This document shows positions 26,807-35,705 of a stretch of DNA of 64,000 bases, piece by piece. Below the pieces are notes generated by a model that did not search any database, was not told where the DNA came from, and was given only the letters and a program-made list of their open reading frames with translations. The stretch lies in the NCBI RefSeq assembly GCF_001422985.1, contig NZ_LMNL01000034.1:271603-335602 (forward strand), in the 5' to 3' direction. This DNA is from Methylobacterium sp. Leaf117 (lineage in GTDB: Bacteria; Pseudomonadota; Alphaproteobacteria; Rhizobiales; Beijerinckiaceae). Both the position numbers and the translations under genes were made by a program. The stretch's first letter is position 1. Every line of letters starts with the position of its first letter.

Positions 26807-27510
26807 GCGAGCCTTGTGTCACCGCGGGCCGACGGCGAAAACCCTCCGGTCCGCAGGAAGCGGAGGGTCTCGGCGATGACCGCGGGGTTGCGCATCATCA
26901 GGCCGTGGCTGGCATGCAACGTGATGTGGTCGGCCATGCCCGCGACCCGCGTGCGCTGGACGGTGACCCGGCCGTCATTGGCAGCCCGCAGCATCAGCCA
27001 CGATTCCACGGGATAGAGCGTGCGGTCGCCCGCGATGACTCCCAATGGATAGTCGATGGCGCCGAGGAGGTCGCGGAGGCGATCGTCCGGCCGGGTCGTC
27101 AACTGGGCTCCGGCCGGACCGAAGAAGCGCCGGTAGGCGCGAAAGCCGTGGAGCCGGTCGGCGACCTCGCTCCCGCCGTTCGGCGGCCCCAGCATCACCA
27201 CTCGTCCGAGATTGGCCGGCCGCTGCGTGCGGAGCCACGCCCGGGCGAGGAGGCCACCCATCGAGTGGGTGACCACGTGCAGGGTCCGCACCCGGGCGGC
27301 GAAGGCGGCTGCGGGTGGTCCGATGACCGTCACGAGATCGCCGAGACCGGCTGTGCGGGAGGGATAGTCGAGGTTCAGCGTCGCGAACCCGGCCGCGCGA
27401 AACGTACCCTCCAGCCGGGTCATGGAGGCGGCCCGCCGGGCGAGGCCGTGTAGAAGCAGCACCCCCTCGAGGTCCGCATCGCCGGGCGCCGATCGTCCGG
27501 GTTCGTCCAT
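26803..27510 (-). CDS. Alpha/beta-hydrolase (lipase/esterase-like)
   Basis: A 235-residue alpha/beta-hydrolase. The oxyanion-hole region is GVLLLHGLAR, the nucleophile elbow is THSMGG, and a likely catalytic His sits in ITLHASHGLMM near the C-terminus. A PPNGGSEVAD stretch after strand 6 is common in bacterial triacylglycerol-lipase-like proteins. GGAGG 8 bases upstream supports the ATG at 27510. No signal peptide. Coupling to fbpC raises the idea that it acts on an iron ligand such as a siderophore ester, but this is inference. Confidence 0.8.
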   Translation of the reverse strand: MDEPGRSAPGDADLEGVLLLHGLARRAASMTRLEGTFRAAGFATLNLDYPSRTAGLGDLVTVIGPPAAAFAARVRTLHVVTHSMGGLLARAWLRTQRPANLGRVVMLGPPNGGSEVADRLHGFRAYRRFFGPAGAQLTTRPDDRLRDLLGAIDYPLGVIAGDRTLYPVESWLMLRAANDGRVTVQRTRVAGMADHITLHASHGLMMRNPAVIAETLRFLRTGGFSPSARGDTRLA

Positions 27511-27606
27511 CCTGGTGCACCTCCTCGCCACGATCGGCTGCGCAACGGTCGCGCATTGCCACCAGGATGCTTATATTCCGGTTATGTTCCATCAAAGCCC
27601 CGCCCG

Positions 27607-29853
27607 ATGCCCTGCATCGCCGAGATCCTGATCCCGCTGGCGCTCGACAGCGCCTACAGCTACGCCGTTCCGGCCGGGCTCGATCTGGCGGTCGGCGAGG
27701 TCGTGCAGATTCCCCTCGGCCCCCGCGAGACCGTGGGCGTCGTCTGGGGCGTGCGCCAGAGCCCAGGCGGCTCGAACCTGCGCCCCGTGACCGGCCGGCT
27801 CGACGTGCCGGCCTTGCCGGACGCCCTGCGCGAACTGGTCGACTGGCTCGCCCGCTACACCCTGGCGCCGAAGGGCTCGGCCCTGGCCATGGCCCTGCGC
27901 CTGCCCGACGAATCGGCCCTGACCGAGACCGTGCGGGTCGGGGTGCGGGCCTCCGGCAAGGCCCCGGCGCGGCCGACCGCCGCCCGCACCAAGGTGCTCG
28001 CCGTGGCGGCGGACGGGACGCTGCGCGGCAAGAGCGCGCTCGCCAAGGAGGCGGGCGTCTCGTTGAGCGTGATCGACGGCCTGATCGATGACGGCGCCCT
28101 GGAGGCGCTCGCCCTGGCCCCCGAGCCGGTCGCCCTGCCGCCGGACCCGGACCATGCCCGGGTGCCGCTCTCCGAGGCGCAGGAGGCGGCGGTGCGCCAC
28201 CTCGTGGCGCTGATGAACCCCGCTCCGGCCGAGCCGGCGGCGACGGACGCGATCGGCGATCCCCTGCCGGCGGACGGCAAGGTCGCGCCCCCCGGCGTGG
28301 AGCACAAGGCGCCGACCGTGCTGCTGGAGGGCGTCACCGGCTCGGGCAAGACCGAGGTGTATTTCGAGGCGGTGGCCGATTGCGTCCGGCGCGGCCATCA
28401 GGCGCTGATCCTGATGCCCGAGATCGCCTTGACGGCGCAGTTCCTCGACCGCTTCGCCGAGCGCTTCGGCGTACGCCCGGCGACCTGGCATTCGGGCGTC
28501 GGGGGCAAGCGCCGCGAGCGCATCCGCGCCGGGGTCACGGCGGGCGAGATCGCCGTGGTGGTGGGCGCCCGCTCGGCCCTGTTCCTGCCCTTCGCCGATC
28601 TCGGCCTGATCGTGGTCGATGAGGAGCACGAGGCCGCCTACAAGCAGGAGGACGGGGTGCATTACCACGCCCGCGACATGGCGGTGGTGCGCGGGCGCAT
28701 CGAGAACTGCCCGGTGGTGCTGGCCTCCGCCACCCCGTCGATCGAGACCCGGGTCAATGCCGAGCGCGGGCGCTACCTCCGGGTCGCCCTGCCCGAGCGC
28801 TTCGGCGGCCGGCGCCTGCCCGACATCGCCGCCATCGACATGCGCGCCGACAAGCCCGAGCGCGGCCGCTTCATCGCCCCGGCCCTGGTGGCGGCGGTGC
28901 GCGAGACCGTGGATTCGGGCGACCAGGCCCTGCTGTTCCTCAACCGGCGCGGCTACGCGCCCCTCACCCTGTGCCGGGCCTGCGGCCACCGCTACCAGTG
29001 CCGCAACTGCTCGACCTGGCTGGTGGAGCACCGCTTCCGCCGGGCCCTGGTCTGCCACCAGTGCGGCTATGCCGAGCGGCGCCCGGATTCCTGCTCGGAA
29101 TGCGGCACCTTCGACAATCTCACCCCCTGCGGCCCCGGCGTGGAGCGCATCGCTGAGGAGGTCGCCGAGCTCTTTCCCGACAAGCGCGTCATCGTGCTGT
29201 CGAGCGACTTTCCCGGCGGGGCCGAGCGCCTGCGGGCCGAACTCCAGACCGTGGCGGAGGGCGGCTGCGACATCGTCATCGGCACGCAGCTCGTGGCCAA
29301 GGGCCACAACTTCCCGCACCTGACCCTGGTGGGCGTCCTCGACGCCGATATCGGGCTGACCTCCGGCGACCCGCGCGCGGCCGAGCGCACCTTCCAGCTG
29401 CTGCAGCAGGTCACCGGCCGGGCCGGGCGCGGTGAGAAGCCGGGCCGCGCCCTGTTGCAGACCTACCAGCCCGACCACCCGGTGATCGCCGCGCTGCTGT
29501 CGGGGGATTCGGAGCGCTTCTACGAGGAGGAGATCGGCGCCCGCGAAGCCGCGGGGCTGCCGCCCTTCGGCCGGCTGGCCGCCCTGATCGTCTCGGCCAA
29601 CGAGCGCGACGTGGCCGAGGCGCACGGGCAGGCGCTGGCCCGCGCCGCCGAGCCGCCGGAGGGCGTGATGGTGCTGGGGCCGGCCGAGGCGCCCCTGGCG
29701 CTGATCCGCGGGCGCTACCGCTTCCGGCTGCTGGTGAAGACCGAGCGCGCCGTCGATTTGCAGACCTACCTGCGCGAATGGCTGGCGCGCGGTCCGAAGA
29801 TTCGCGGCAACGTGAAGGTCGCCATCGACGTGGACCCGCAGAGTTTCCTATAA
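27607..29853 (+). CDS. priA: Primosomal protein N' (PriA) replication-restart helicase
   Basis: A 748-residue PriA. The N-terminal DNA-binding domain (about 1-110) starts MPCIAEILIPLALDSAYSY. The helicase has Walker A GVTGSGKTE and DEEH as motif II. The zinc-binding insertion carries eight cysteines in the CRACG...CRNC...CHQCG...CSECG pattern. Motifs V-VI include GTQLVAKGHNFP and QVTGRAGR. It recognises stalled forks and reloads the replisome. Start chosen at 27607 where family similarity begins; it lies about 97 bases from the divergent hydrolase start. Confidence 0.95.
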   Translation: MPCIAEILIPLALDSAYSYAVPAGLDLAVGEVVQIPLGPRETVGVVWGVRQSPGGSNLRPVTGRLDVPALPDALRELVDWLARYTLAPKGSALAMALRLPDESALTETVRVGVRASGKAPARPTAARTKVLAVAADGTLRGKSALAKEAGVSLSVIDGLIDDGALEALALAPEPVALPPDPDHARVPLSEAQEAAVRHLVALMNPAPAEPAATDAIGDPLPADGKVAPPGVEHKAPTVLLEGVTGSGKTEVYFEAVADCVRRGHQALILMPEIALTAQFLDRFAERFGVRPATWHSGVGGKRRERIRAGVTAGEIAVVVGARSALFLPFADLGLIVVDEEHEAAYKQEDGVHYHARDMAVVRGRIENCPVVLASATPSIETRVNAERGRYLRVALPERFGGRRLPDIAAIDMRADKPERGRFIAPALVAAVRETVDSGDQALLFLNRRGYAPLTLCRACGHRYQCRNCSTWLVEHRFRRALVCHQCGYAERRPDSCSECGTFDNLTPCGPGVERIAEEVAELFPDKRVIVLSSDFPGGAERLRAELQTVAEGGCDIVIGTQLVAKGHNFPHLTLVGVLDADIGLTSGDPRAAERTFQLLQQVTGRAGRGEKPGRALLQTYQPDHPVIAALLSGDSERFYEEEIGAREAAGLPPFGRLAALIVSANERDVAEAHGQALARAAEPPEGVMVLGPAEAPLALIRGRYRFRLLVKTERAVDLQTYLREWLARGPKIRGNVKVAIDVDPQSFL

Positions 29854-29906
29854 CGCTGGCGCGACGTTCGCTTGGGTAGCGTTCGATCCCCTGAGGAGTG
29901 CCCCAC

Positions 29907-30266
29907 GTGCTGACCTACACCAAGAAGCCGGATTCGAGCGTCGCCGAGATCGTGGTCGACGGACAGATCACCGATGCGGACATGAACACCGTCATCACCG
30001 CCATGCAGGCCGACCTCGACAAGGGCGGCAAGATCAAGCTCCTGGAAGACGTCCGTGAGTTCAAGGGCATGGAGCCGGCCGCGTTCTTCAAGGACCCGCG
30101 TTTCGGCCTCGCCATGATGAAGGGCGTCAGCCACGTCGCCCTGGTGACCGACGCCTCCTGGCTGCGGATGATCGCCGACACCTTCGGCAAGGTTTCCCCG
30201 GCCCAGATCAAGACCTTCGACCGCGCGCATATCGAAGAAGCGCGCCAGTGGCTCGCCGCCGCCTGA
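29907..30266 (+). CDS. SpoIIAA-like (STAS-fold) protein
   Basis: A 119-residue protein of the SpoIIAA-like/DUF3478 group. These fold like STAS domains and are widespread in proteobacteria without a settled role. The first half reads as strand-helix (IVVDGQITDADMNTVI, then GKIKLLEDVREFKG) and the second carries HVALVTDASWLRMIADTFG. GAGGAG 8 bases upstream supports the GTG at 29907 over one three codons earlier. It follows priA by about 50 bases and may be read from the same transcript. Confidence 0.75.
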   Translation: MLTYTKKPDSSVAEIVVDGQITDADMNTVITAMQADLDKGGKIKLLEDVREFKGMEPAAFFKDPRFGLAMMKGVSHVALVTDASWLRMIADTFGKVSPAQIKTFDRAHIEEARQWLAAA

Positions 30267-30307
30267 GGGGCTGAATCGATTTCTGGGACCAAATCCAGAG
30301 CGCCCGT

Positions 30308-30350
30308 CCCTCTCCCCCTTTGTGGGGAGAGGTCCCCTTTGTGGGGAGAG
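30308..30350. repeat. Tandem direct repeat with GGGGAGAGG
   Basis: Two near-identical copies of CCCCTTTGTGGGGAGAGG stand side by side in the 276-base gap after the SpoIIAA-like gene, where no gene is seen. Each copy is itself palindromic (CCCC...GGGG). It is a member of the dispersed CTCTCCC/GGGAGAG repeat theme, here duplicated in tandem. Confidence 0.65.
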
Positions 30351-30542
30351 GCTCGGGATGGTGGTGGTTGAGTGACCCTCAGCCGGCGGAGGCTGGCAGA
30401 GCCACCTCCAACCTCCAACGCTTCCTCACCCGTCCGACGGAACTCGGGCAGGCCCGAGAGTCACTGGGGAAGAGGCCCACGTCGCGTTTCGAGATGCGCG
30501 AATCTGCTGTCACGGGCGCGGCGCGGCGGATCGCCCGCGCGC

Positions 30543-30938
30543 TCAGTCCGCCTGCGCGGTCCGCGTCGTCTGGCGGCGGGCGGTCCAGCGGCCCGAGCAG
30601 AGGGAGGAGACCTTCCAGGTGCCACCGCCGCTCTGCGACTGGAGGCGGCCCGAGATGGCGCCCGAGGCGGTGCCGTTGGAGACGTTGAGGCCGACCGTGC
30701 CGTCGGGGCCGACGCGGCCGCTCACGCTGGCCGAACCGGAGGCCGACGCGAGGCGCACGGCCCCCTCCTGCACCGACACGGCGTAGGTATAGCGGCTGTC
30801 GCAGACCATGCCGGTCTCGGTCACGAGTTCGACCGACCACGCCCCGTTGAAGTTTCCGCCGTCACGCGCGGCGGCCGGGATCATCGCGGGCGAGGACAGG
30901 CCGGCTCCGAGCGCCAGAACCACCACGAATTTGGTCAT
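30543..30938 (-). CDS. Exported hypothetical protein
   Basis: A 131-residue protein with a signal peptide of about 24 residues (VVVLALGAGLSSPAMIPAAA). The mature part reads as beta strands: FNGAWSVELVTE, then YTYAVSVQEGAVRL, then GRVGPDGTVGLNVSNGTASG. It has two cysteines that could pair. The shape resembles small periplasmic beta-sheet proteins found in methylobacteria and rhizobia, with unknown function. It is monocistronic. Confidence 0.7.
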   Translation of the reverse strand: MTKFVVVLALGAGLSSPAMIPAAARDGGNFNGAWSVELVTETGMVCDSRYTYAVSVQEGAVRLASASGSASVSGRVGPDGTVGLNVSNGTASGAISGRLQSQSGGGTWKVSSLCSGRWTARRQTTRTAQAD

Positions 30939-31081
30939 GCATCATCCTTCGGCAAACAGCGCCCGTGCGTGGCGCGGCCGCAAGGCGGCACGCCGACGTT
31001 CCAAGCAGACGATCGATTGAGAGTGCGTCGAGCATACCCGCCGAAGCGGCAAGATTGTGACAGACGCCGCAATCCCATGAC

Positions 31082-31095
31082 GAGACGTATGTCTC
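31082..31095. promoter_or_regulatory. Inverted repeat GAGAC-N4-GTCTC
   Basis: A perfect 5-bp inverted repeat with a 4-base spacer lies about 145 bases upstream of the start of the exported hypothetical gene on the minus strand. It is also just past the end of the asparaginase gene. It could be an operator for the former; evidence is the symmetry alone. Confidence 0.25.
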
Positions 31096-31136
31096 AAACT
31101 GCCTGAACAGGGCACAACAGGCCGAAAGCCTGGCCT

Positions 31137-32138
31137 TTATCGATCGTAATACAGCTGCAAAGCTTCGCGATCGCGGGTGATCGGGAGGGAGAGCAGCGCC
31201 AACACGCGGGCCTTGTCCGGCGAGAGGTCGTCGGCGAAGACGGCGCCGGCCGCCCGAAGCGTGCTGCCGCCGCCCTTGAAGCCATAGACCGGGAGCGCCC
31301 GGCCATGAGGCACCTGGCTCGCCACCACGATCGTGACCCCGGCGGCGATCGCCTCCACCACCGCGTCGTGGAGGGCCTCGTTGACGTTGCCGAAGCCGTA
31401 GGCGGCGATCACCACGCCCTCGGCGCCATCCGCCACCGCGTGGCGGAGCTGGCGCCCGTCGCTGCCCGCCGCCATGGCCACCAGCTCGACCCGCGCGAGC
31501 CGGTCCGGCAGCGGCAGGGTCTGGCGGCGCAGGGACTGGCGGGTGAACACCACCCGGTCCGGATCGACATGGCCGAGGAAGCCGGCCTCGCCGGAGTTGA
31601 AGGTCTCGACGTTGTGGGTGTGGGTCTTCCGCACGTCGCGGGCGGCGTTGATGTTTTGGTTCAGCGTGACCGTGACGCCCATGCGACCTGCGCCCGGGGC
31701 CAGGATCTGGCGCACGGCGCTGAGGAGGTTGCGCGCGCCGTCGGCATCGGCATCCGACGCGTTGCGCTGGGCGCCGACCATCACCACCGGCTTGTCGCTC
31801 TTGAGCGTCAGGTCGAGGAAGTACGCGGTCTGGTCGAGGGTGTCGGTGCCGTGCAGGACGATGGCGCCGGCGATCTCCGGCCGGTCGAGCAGCCCCGCCA
31901 CCGCGCGGCTGAGGTCCGGCCACAGGGCCGGGCCCATATAGGCGCTCGGCACGTTGGCGAACTCCACCACCTCGATCGCGGCCCAATCGGCGAGGCCCGG
32001 CACCGCGGCGGCGAGATCGGCCCCGGTCAGGGCCGGGACCGGCGCCCCCGTGACGGGATCGTTCCGCATCGCGATGGTGCCGCCGGTGGCGACGATGGCG
32101 ATGGTGGGTCGCCCTGCCCTGACGGAGCGCTCGGCCAC
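31137..32138 (-). CDS. L-asparaginase (type I/II asparaginase family)
   Basis: A 333-residue asparaginase that hydrolyses asparagine to aspartate and ammonia. The first catalytic Thr is T21 in ATGGTIA and the second triad element is T98-D99 in LHGTDT. The GTG at 32138 is chosen because it lies 14 bases past the stop of the upstream Trm112-like gene and gives a natural N-terminus; a clear ribosome site is lacking. No signal peptide, so probably cytoplasmic. Confidence 0.88.
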   Translation of the reverse strand: MAERSVRAGRPTIAIVATGGTIAMRNDPVTGAPVPALTGADLAAAVPGLADWAAIEVVEFANVPSAYMGPALWPDLSRAVAGLLDRPEIAGAIVLHGTDTLDQTAYFLDLTLKSDKPVVMVGAQRNASDADADGARNLLSAVRQILAPGAGRMGVTVTLNQNINAARDVRKTHTHNVETFNSGEAGFLGHVDPDRVVFTRQSLRRQTLPLPDRLARVELVAMAAGSDGRQLRHAVADGAEGVVIAAYGFGNVNEALHDAVVEAIAAGVTIVVASQVPHGRALPVYGFKGGGSTLRAAGAVFADDLSPDKARVLALLSLPITRDREALQLYYDR

Positions 32139-32151
32139 GATACGGCGCCGG

Positions 32152-32358
32152 TCAGTCGGTGAGCGCGCGCGCCTCTTCCGGCAGCATGATCGGGATGCCG
32201 TCGCGGATCGGGTAGGCGAGGCGGGCAGAGCGGCTGACCAGCTCCTGCCGGGCGGCATCGTACTCCAGGGTGGTCTTCGTCAGCGGGCAGACGAGAAGCT
32301 CGAGGAGCTTGGGGTCGACGCGTGTGGCCTCGACGGGGCTCGGGGTGTCATCGGCCAT
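32152..32358 (-). CDS. Trm112-family (YcaR-like) small protein
   Basis: A 68-residue Trm112-like protein with the core [17 protein letters not shown] and [11 protein letters not shown]. In eukaryotes Trm112 activates methyltransferases; bacterial versions often have only one Cys (here C24) and an unclear role. It forms a tight minus-strand run with the Lon-substrate-domain gene upstream (27-base gap) and asparaginase downstream (13-base gap). Confidence 0.88.
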   Translation of the reverse strand: MADDTPSPVEATRVDPKLLELLVCPLTKTTLEYDAARQELVSRSARLAYPIRDGIPIMLPEEARALTD

Positions 32359-32385
32359 CTGGGGCGTATCCTTCGCGGGAGAAAA

Positions 32386-33054
32386 CTACTGGAGCGTGGG
32401 CTCGGAGCCCGACCCGCGCACCAACTCCATTTCGGTCACCGCGATCAAGACCTCGGCCCGGGTCTTGAGGTCGGCGGCCTCCAGCATGGCCTGCTTCTCG
32501 CGGGCGCCGAACGGGCTCATCATGCAGAGCGCGTTGACCAGCGCCTCGTTGGGCGCCTCCTCGATGCCGGCCCAGTCGACCTTGAGGTCGTTGACCTCGA
32601 CGAAATCGCGCAGGGCCTTCAGCACACCCTCGCGGTCCACCGCCTCCTCGCCGGCGCGCGGCTCGAAATCGGAGGCGAAGTCGTCATACGAGACCTGGCA
32701 GCGGCGGTAGCGCGTGGTGGTGGCCAGCTCGCTCTCCATCCGGAACCGGGCGATGCCGGTGAGCGAGATGAGATAGCGCCCGTCACCGGTCTCGGCGAAC
32801 TGGGTGATCCGCCCGGCACAGCCGACGCGGAACAGCTTTGGGGTCATGGGCGACGCGCCGGCCTCCACGTCCGGCTGGATCATGCCGATGATCCGGTCGG
32901 TGCGCAGGGCATCGTCGATCATCGCGAGGTAGCGCGGCTCGAAGATATTGAGCGGCATCTGTCCGCGCGGCAGCAGCAGCGCACCGGGCAGGGGAAAGAC
33001 CGGGATCAGTCCGGGGCAGTCGGCCGGTCCCTTGTAGCCCGCATGCGTGCTCAT
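32386..33054 (-). CDS. Lon N-terminal (substrate-binding) domain protein
   Basis: A 222-residue stand-alone LON_substr_bdg domain. Signatures are PVFPLPGALLLPRGQMPLNIFEPRY near the N-terminus and the later GCAGRITQFAETGDGRYLI. The C-terminus is helical. It has no ATPase or protease part, as is usual in this family, whose role in proteobacteria is not established. The gene follows the CnoX-type gene by 28 bases on the minus strand, so the run cnoX-lon-domain-Trm112-asparaginase is probably one operon. Confidence 0.88.
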   Translation of the reverse strand: MSTHAGYKGPADCPGLIPVFPLPGALLLPRGQMPLNIFEPRYLAMIDDALRTDRIIGMIQPDVEAGASPMTPKLFRVGCAGRITQFAETGDGRYLISLTGIARFRMESELATTTRYRRCQVSYDDFASDFEPRAGEEAVDREGVLKALRDFVEVNDLKVDWAGIEEAPNEALVNALCMMSPFGAREKQAMLEAADLKTRAEVLIAVTEMELVRGSGSEPTLQ

Positions 33055-33082
33055 CGCGTCCCCCCGCGGTTGCTTGGCTGCC

Positions 33083-34030
33083 TCACGCGAAGACCAGCGT
33101 CGACAAGCGCCGCCGCCCGCGAATCGAGGCCGTGTCCATGAGGCCCCAGGCCTCGAAGAACGTGAGCAGCTGCTTGCGCGCCGCGCCCTCGTTCCATGTC
33201 CGGTCCCGCCGCTCGATCTCGATCAGCTGGTCCACCGCCTCGTCGCGCATGTTGCGGCCGTTGAGGCCGAGCGCGAGGTCGAAGCGGGCCTGGAAATCGT
33301 TCGGATCGGCCTCGATCCGGGTCTGGAAGCTGCCGAGGTCGCCGAGCGCGGCGGCCTGCTCGGCCAGCTCGATCGCAGCGCGCACGCTGGCGAGCCCCGC
33401 ATGGGAGGCCTTGTCGGCCGGCGCCATCTCGACCAGCTGCTTGGCGTTCTCGATATCGCCGGCGTCGAGCTGGATCTTGGCGAGCGCCGCGATCGCGTCG
33501 ACGTTCTCGGGCTCCTCGGACAGAACGGCGGCGTAGAGCTGCGCGGCCTGGGCCACGTCGCCGGTGCCGAGAAGCGCCTCGGCCTCGGACATGGCCTGCT
33601 CGATCGGGCTCGGACCGGCAGGGCCGGCGAGGCGCGTGATGAACTCCTTGATCTGGGCTTCCGGCACGGCGCCCATGAAGCCGTCGACCGGCTGGCCCTT
33701 GTCGAAGGCGATCACGGCCGGGATCGACTGGATGCCGAGCTGGCCCGCGATCGAGGGATGCTCGTCGATGTTCATCTTGACGAGCTTCACCTGGCCTGCG
33801 GAGGCCGCCACCACCTTCTCCAGCACGGGCGCGAGCTGCTTGCACGGGCCGCACCACGGGGCCCAGAAATCGACCAGCACCGGCTGGTGCATCGATTCCG
33901 CGATGACGTCCTGGCGAAAGCTCGCCGTGGTCACATCCTTGGTGGGTTCGCCCGGCATCGGCGCATCGTTCAGCATCACGTCCTCGAGGCCTTGGTTTGG
34001 ATCGATGGAGGGCCGGGTCTGTCCACCCAT
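33083..34030 (-). CDS. cnoX: Thioredoxin-TPR protein (CnoX/YbbN family)
   Basis: A 315-residue protein. The thioredoxin domain (about residues 30-140) has the active site WCGPC at 59-63, so unlike E. coli YbbN, which has SQHC, both redox cysteines are present. Residues about 150-310 form TPR-like helical repeats (EALLGTGDVAQAAQLYAAVL and others). The family protects substrates as a holdase and hands them to GroEL/DnaK. Start at 34030 is likely; an ATG at about 33976 is an alternative with GAGG upstream. Confidence 0.88.
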   Translation of the reverse strand: MGGQTRPSIDPNQGLEDVMLNDAPMPGEPTKDVTTASFRQDVIAESMHQPVLVDFWAPWCGPCKQLAPVLEKVVAASAGQVKLVKMNIDEHPSIAGQLGIQSIPAVIAFDKGQPVDGFMGAVPEAQIKEFITRLAGPAGPSPIEQAMSEAEALLGTGDVAQAAQLYAAVLSEEPENVDAIAALAKIQLDAGDIENAKQLVEMAPADKASHAGLASVRAAIELAEQAAALGDLGSFQTRIEADPNDFQARFDLALGLNGRNMRDEAVDQLIEIERRDRTWNEGAARKQLLTFFEAWGLMDTASIRGRRRLSTLVFA

Positions 34031-34136
34031 CGCCTCCCGCGTCAAGAGCAAGAGATGGGAACTCCGCGCGTCTGGACCAGAGCGGCAGCCTGCAGGCCCT
34101 GCCCCCGCCCCGACGACGCGCCCGGAGGCCGGGCCC

Positions 34137-34625
34137 TTAACGCGCCGGCGCGCTTCCGGCCGCCGTCTCGTCCGGCGCCTTGGTATCCGTCACGAAGACG
34201 CCCTGGTAGGTGCCCTTGGCGGCGTTCGCCTCGCAGGTGATCGCGGTCTTGCCCGGCTGCGGCGTGCTGAAGGCGCAGGAGCCGACCGCCACCAGGGGTC
34301 CCTGGACCACGCCGTCCTTCGTGGTCTCGCTCGGGATCACGAGGTTGATCGGCTGAAGCGGATCGGTCTCCTCGGTGCGCTCCTGCTGGGCGCCGTTGCC
34401 GCTGAAGCTGAGGGACCGGCCCTCGGCCGCGAAGTCGAAGCTCGTGCGGTTGCGCGAGACCGTATTCATCAGCGTGTTCTTGCAGGTCGCCGACACGTCC
34501 TTGCCGGCGATCACGAGCTTCTCGCAGCGACCCTCGAGCTTGACGGCCGTCTGGGCGAAGGCGGGCGCGGCCGCGATCAGCGGCAGGGCGGCGAGGACGA
34601 GGCGGGCAGTCGAGAGCAGCATCAT
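34137..34625 (-). CDS. Exported hypothetical protein
   Basis: A 162-residue protein with a signal peptide ending near residue 24 (LPLIAAAPAFA). The mature part contains four cysteines (C34, C48 and two later) likely to form disulphides and is strand-rich. It has the look of methylobacterial periplasmic proteins of unknown function. It lies about 60 bases downstream of the quinone-reductase gene on the same strand. Confidence 0.7.
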   Translation of the reverse strand: MMLLSTARLVLAALPLIAAAPAFAQTAVKLEGRCEKLVIAGKDVSATCKNTLMNTVSRNRTSFDFAAEGRSLSFSGNGAQQERTEETDPLQPINLVIPSETTKDGVVQGPLVAVGSCAFSTPQPGKTAITCEANAAKGTYQGVFVTDTKAPDETAAGSAPAR

Positions 34626-34686
34626 GACTCCGATGTAAGGCTGGGTTGCGATTCGTCGAGGGTCTGCGGCGGCGCGCCAGGTGCGC

Positions 34687-35664
34687 TCAGGCCGGGAAGC
34701 GCCGGGCGCGGTCGTTCGGCGCGTCGAAGTCGAGAGCCGGCCCGAGGGGCACGATGCCGGTCGGGTTGATGGTCGGGTGGCTCTCGTAATAGTGGCGCTT
34801 GATGTGGGTGAGGTTCACCGTGCCGGCGACGCCCGGCAGCGCGTAGAGATCGCGCAGATAGTTCGACAGGTTGGGATAGTCGGCGATGCGCTGCCGGTTG
34901 CACTTGAAGTGCCCGACATAGACCGCATCGAACCGCACCAGGGTGGTGAAGAGGCGGATGTCGGCCTCCGTCAGCCGGCTGCCGCAGAGGTAGCGGGCGC
35001 CGTCGAGCCTTGCCTCCAGGGCGTCGAGTTCGGCGAACAGGGCGGTGAAGGCCTCGGCATAGGCATCCGGCTCGGTGGCGAAGCCCGCCTTGTAGACCCC
35101 GTTGTTGACGGCATCGTAGACGCGGGCGTTGACGGCATCGATCGCCTCGGCGAGGTCGGTCGGGTAGAGGTCCGGCCCCGCCCCCCCGAAGGCGCCGTTC
35201 AGCATGCGGATGATCTCGGCCGATTCGTTCGACACGATGGTGGCGCGCCGCTTGTCCCACAGCACCGGCACGGTGACGCGGCCGGTGAAGCCGGGATCGT
35301 TCCGGAGGTAGACCTCGTAGAGACGGGCCGCACCGTTGACGGTGTCGGGGGTGGCGCCGGGCGAGTCGCCGAAGACCCAGCCCTCCGCCCCCATATGCGG
35401 GTCGACCACCGAGACCGAGATCGCGTCCTCCAGGCCCTTGAGGGCGCGCACGATCAGGGTGCGGTGGGCCCAGGGGCAGGCGAGGGAGACGTAGAGGTGG
35501 TAGCGCCCGGCCTCGGCCGGAAAGCCGCCCGCCCCGGTCGGTCCGGGGGCGCCGTCCGCCGTCACCCAGTTGCGGAACTTGGCGTCGGTGCGCTTGAAGC
35601 GCCCCCCGGTACCCTTGGTGTCATACCAGGTGTCCTGCCAGACCCCGTCGACGAGCAGCCCCAT
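34687..35664 (-). CDS. yqjG: Glutathionyl-hydroquinone reductase (YqjG/xi-class GST)
   Basis: A 325-residue xi-class glutathione transferase that reduces glutathionyl-hydroquinones. The catalytic Cys is C63 in LACPWAHRTLI, the same position as in E. coli YqjG. The N-terminal GRFKRTDAKFRNWVT and the all-alpha C-terminal half with TNLTHIKRHYYESHP-like sequence (VNLTHIKRHYYESHPTIN here) are diagnostic. It is cytoplasmic and probably serves quinone detoxification. Confidence 0.95.
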   Translation of the reverse strand: MGLLVDGVWQDTWYDTKGTGGRFKRTDAKFRNWVTADGAPGPTGAGGFPAEAGRYHLYVSLACPWAHRTLIVRALKGLEDAISVSVVDPHMGAEGWVFGDSPGATPDTVNGAARLYEVYLRNDPGFTGRVTVPVLWDKRRATIVSNESAEIIRMLNGAFGGAGPDLYPTDLAEAIDAVNARVYDAVNNGVYKAGFATEPDAYAEAFTALFAELDALEARLDGARYLCGSRLTEADIRLFTTLVRFDAVYVGHFKCNRQRIADYPNLSNYLRDLYALPGVAGTVNLTHIKRHYYESHPTINPTGIVPLGPALDFDAPNDRARRFPA

Positions 35665-35705
35665 GATCCTGTCCCTTCGTCACGCCTGAGGCCCAACATG
35701 GGCGT

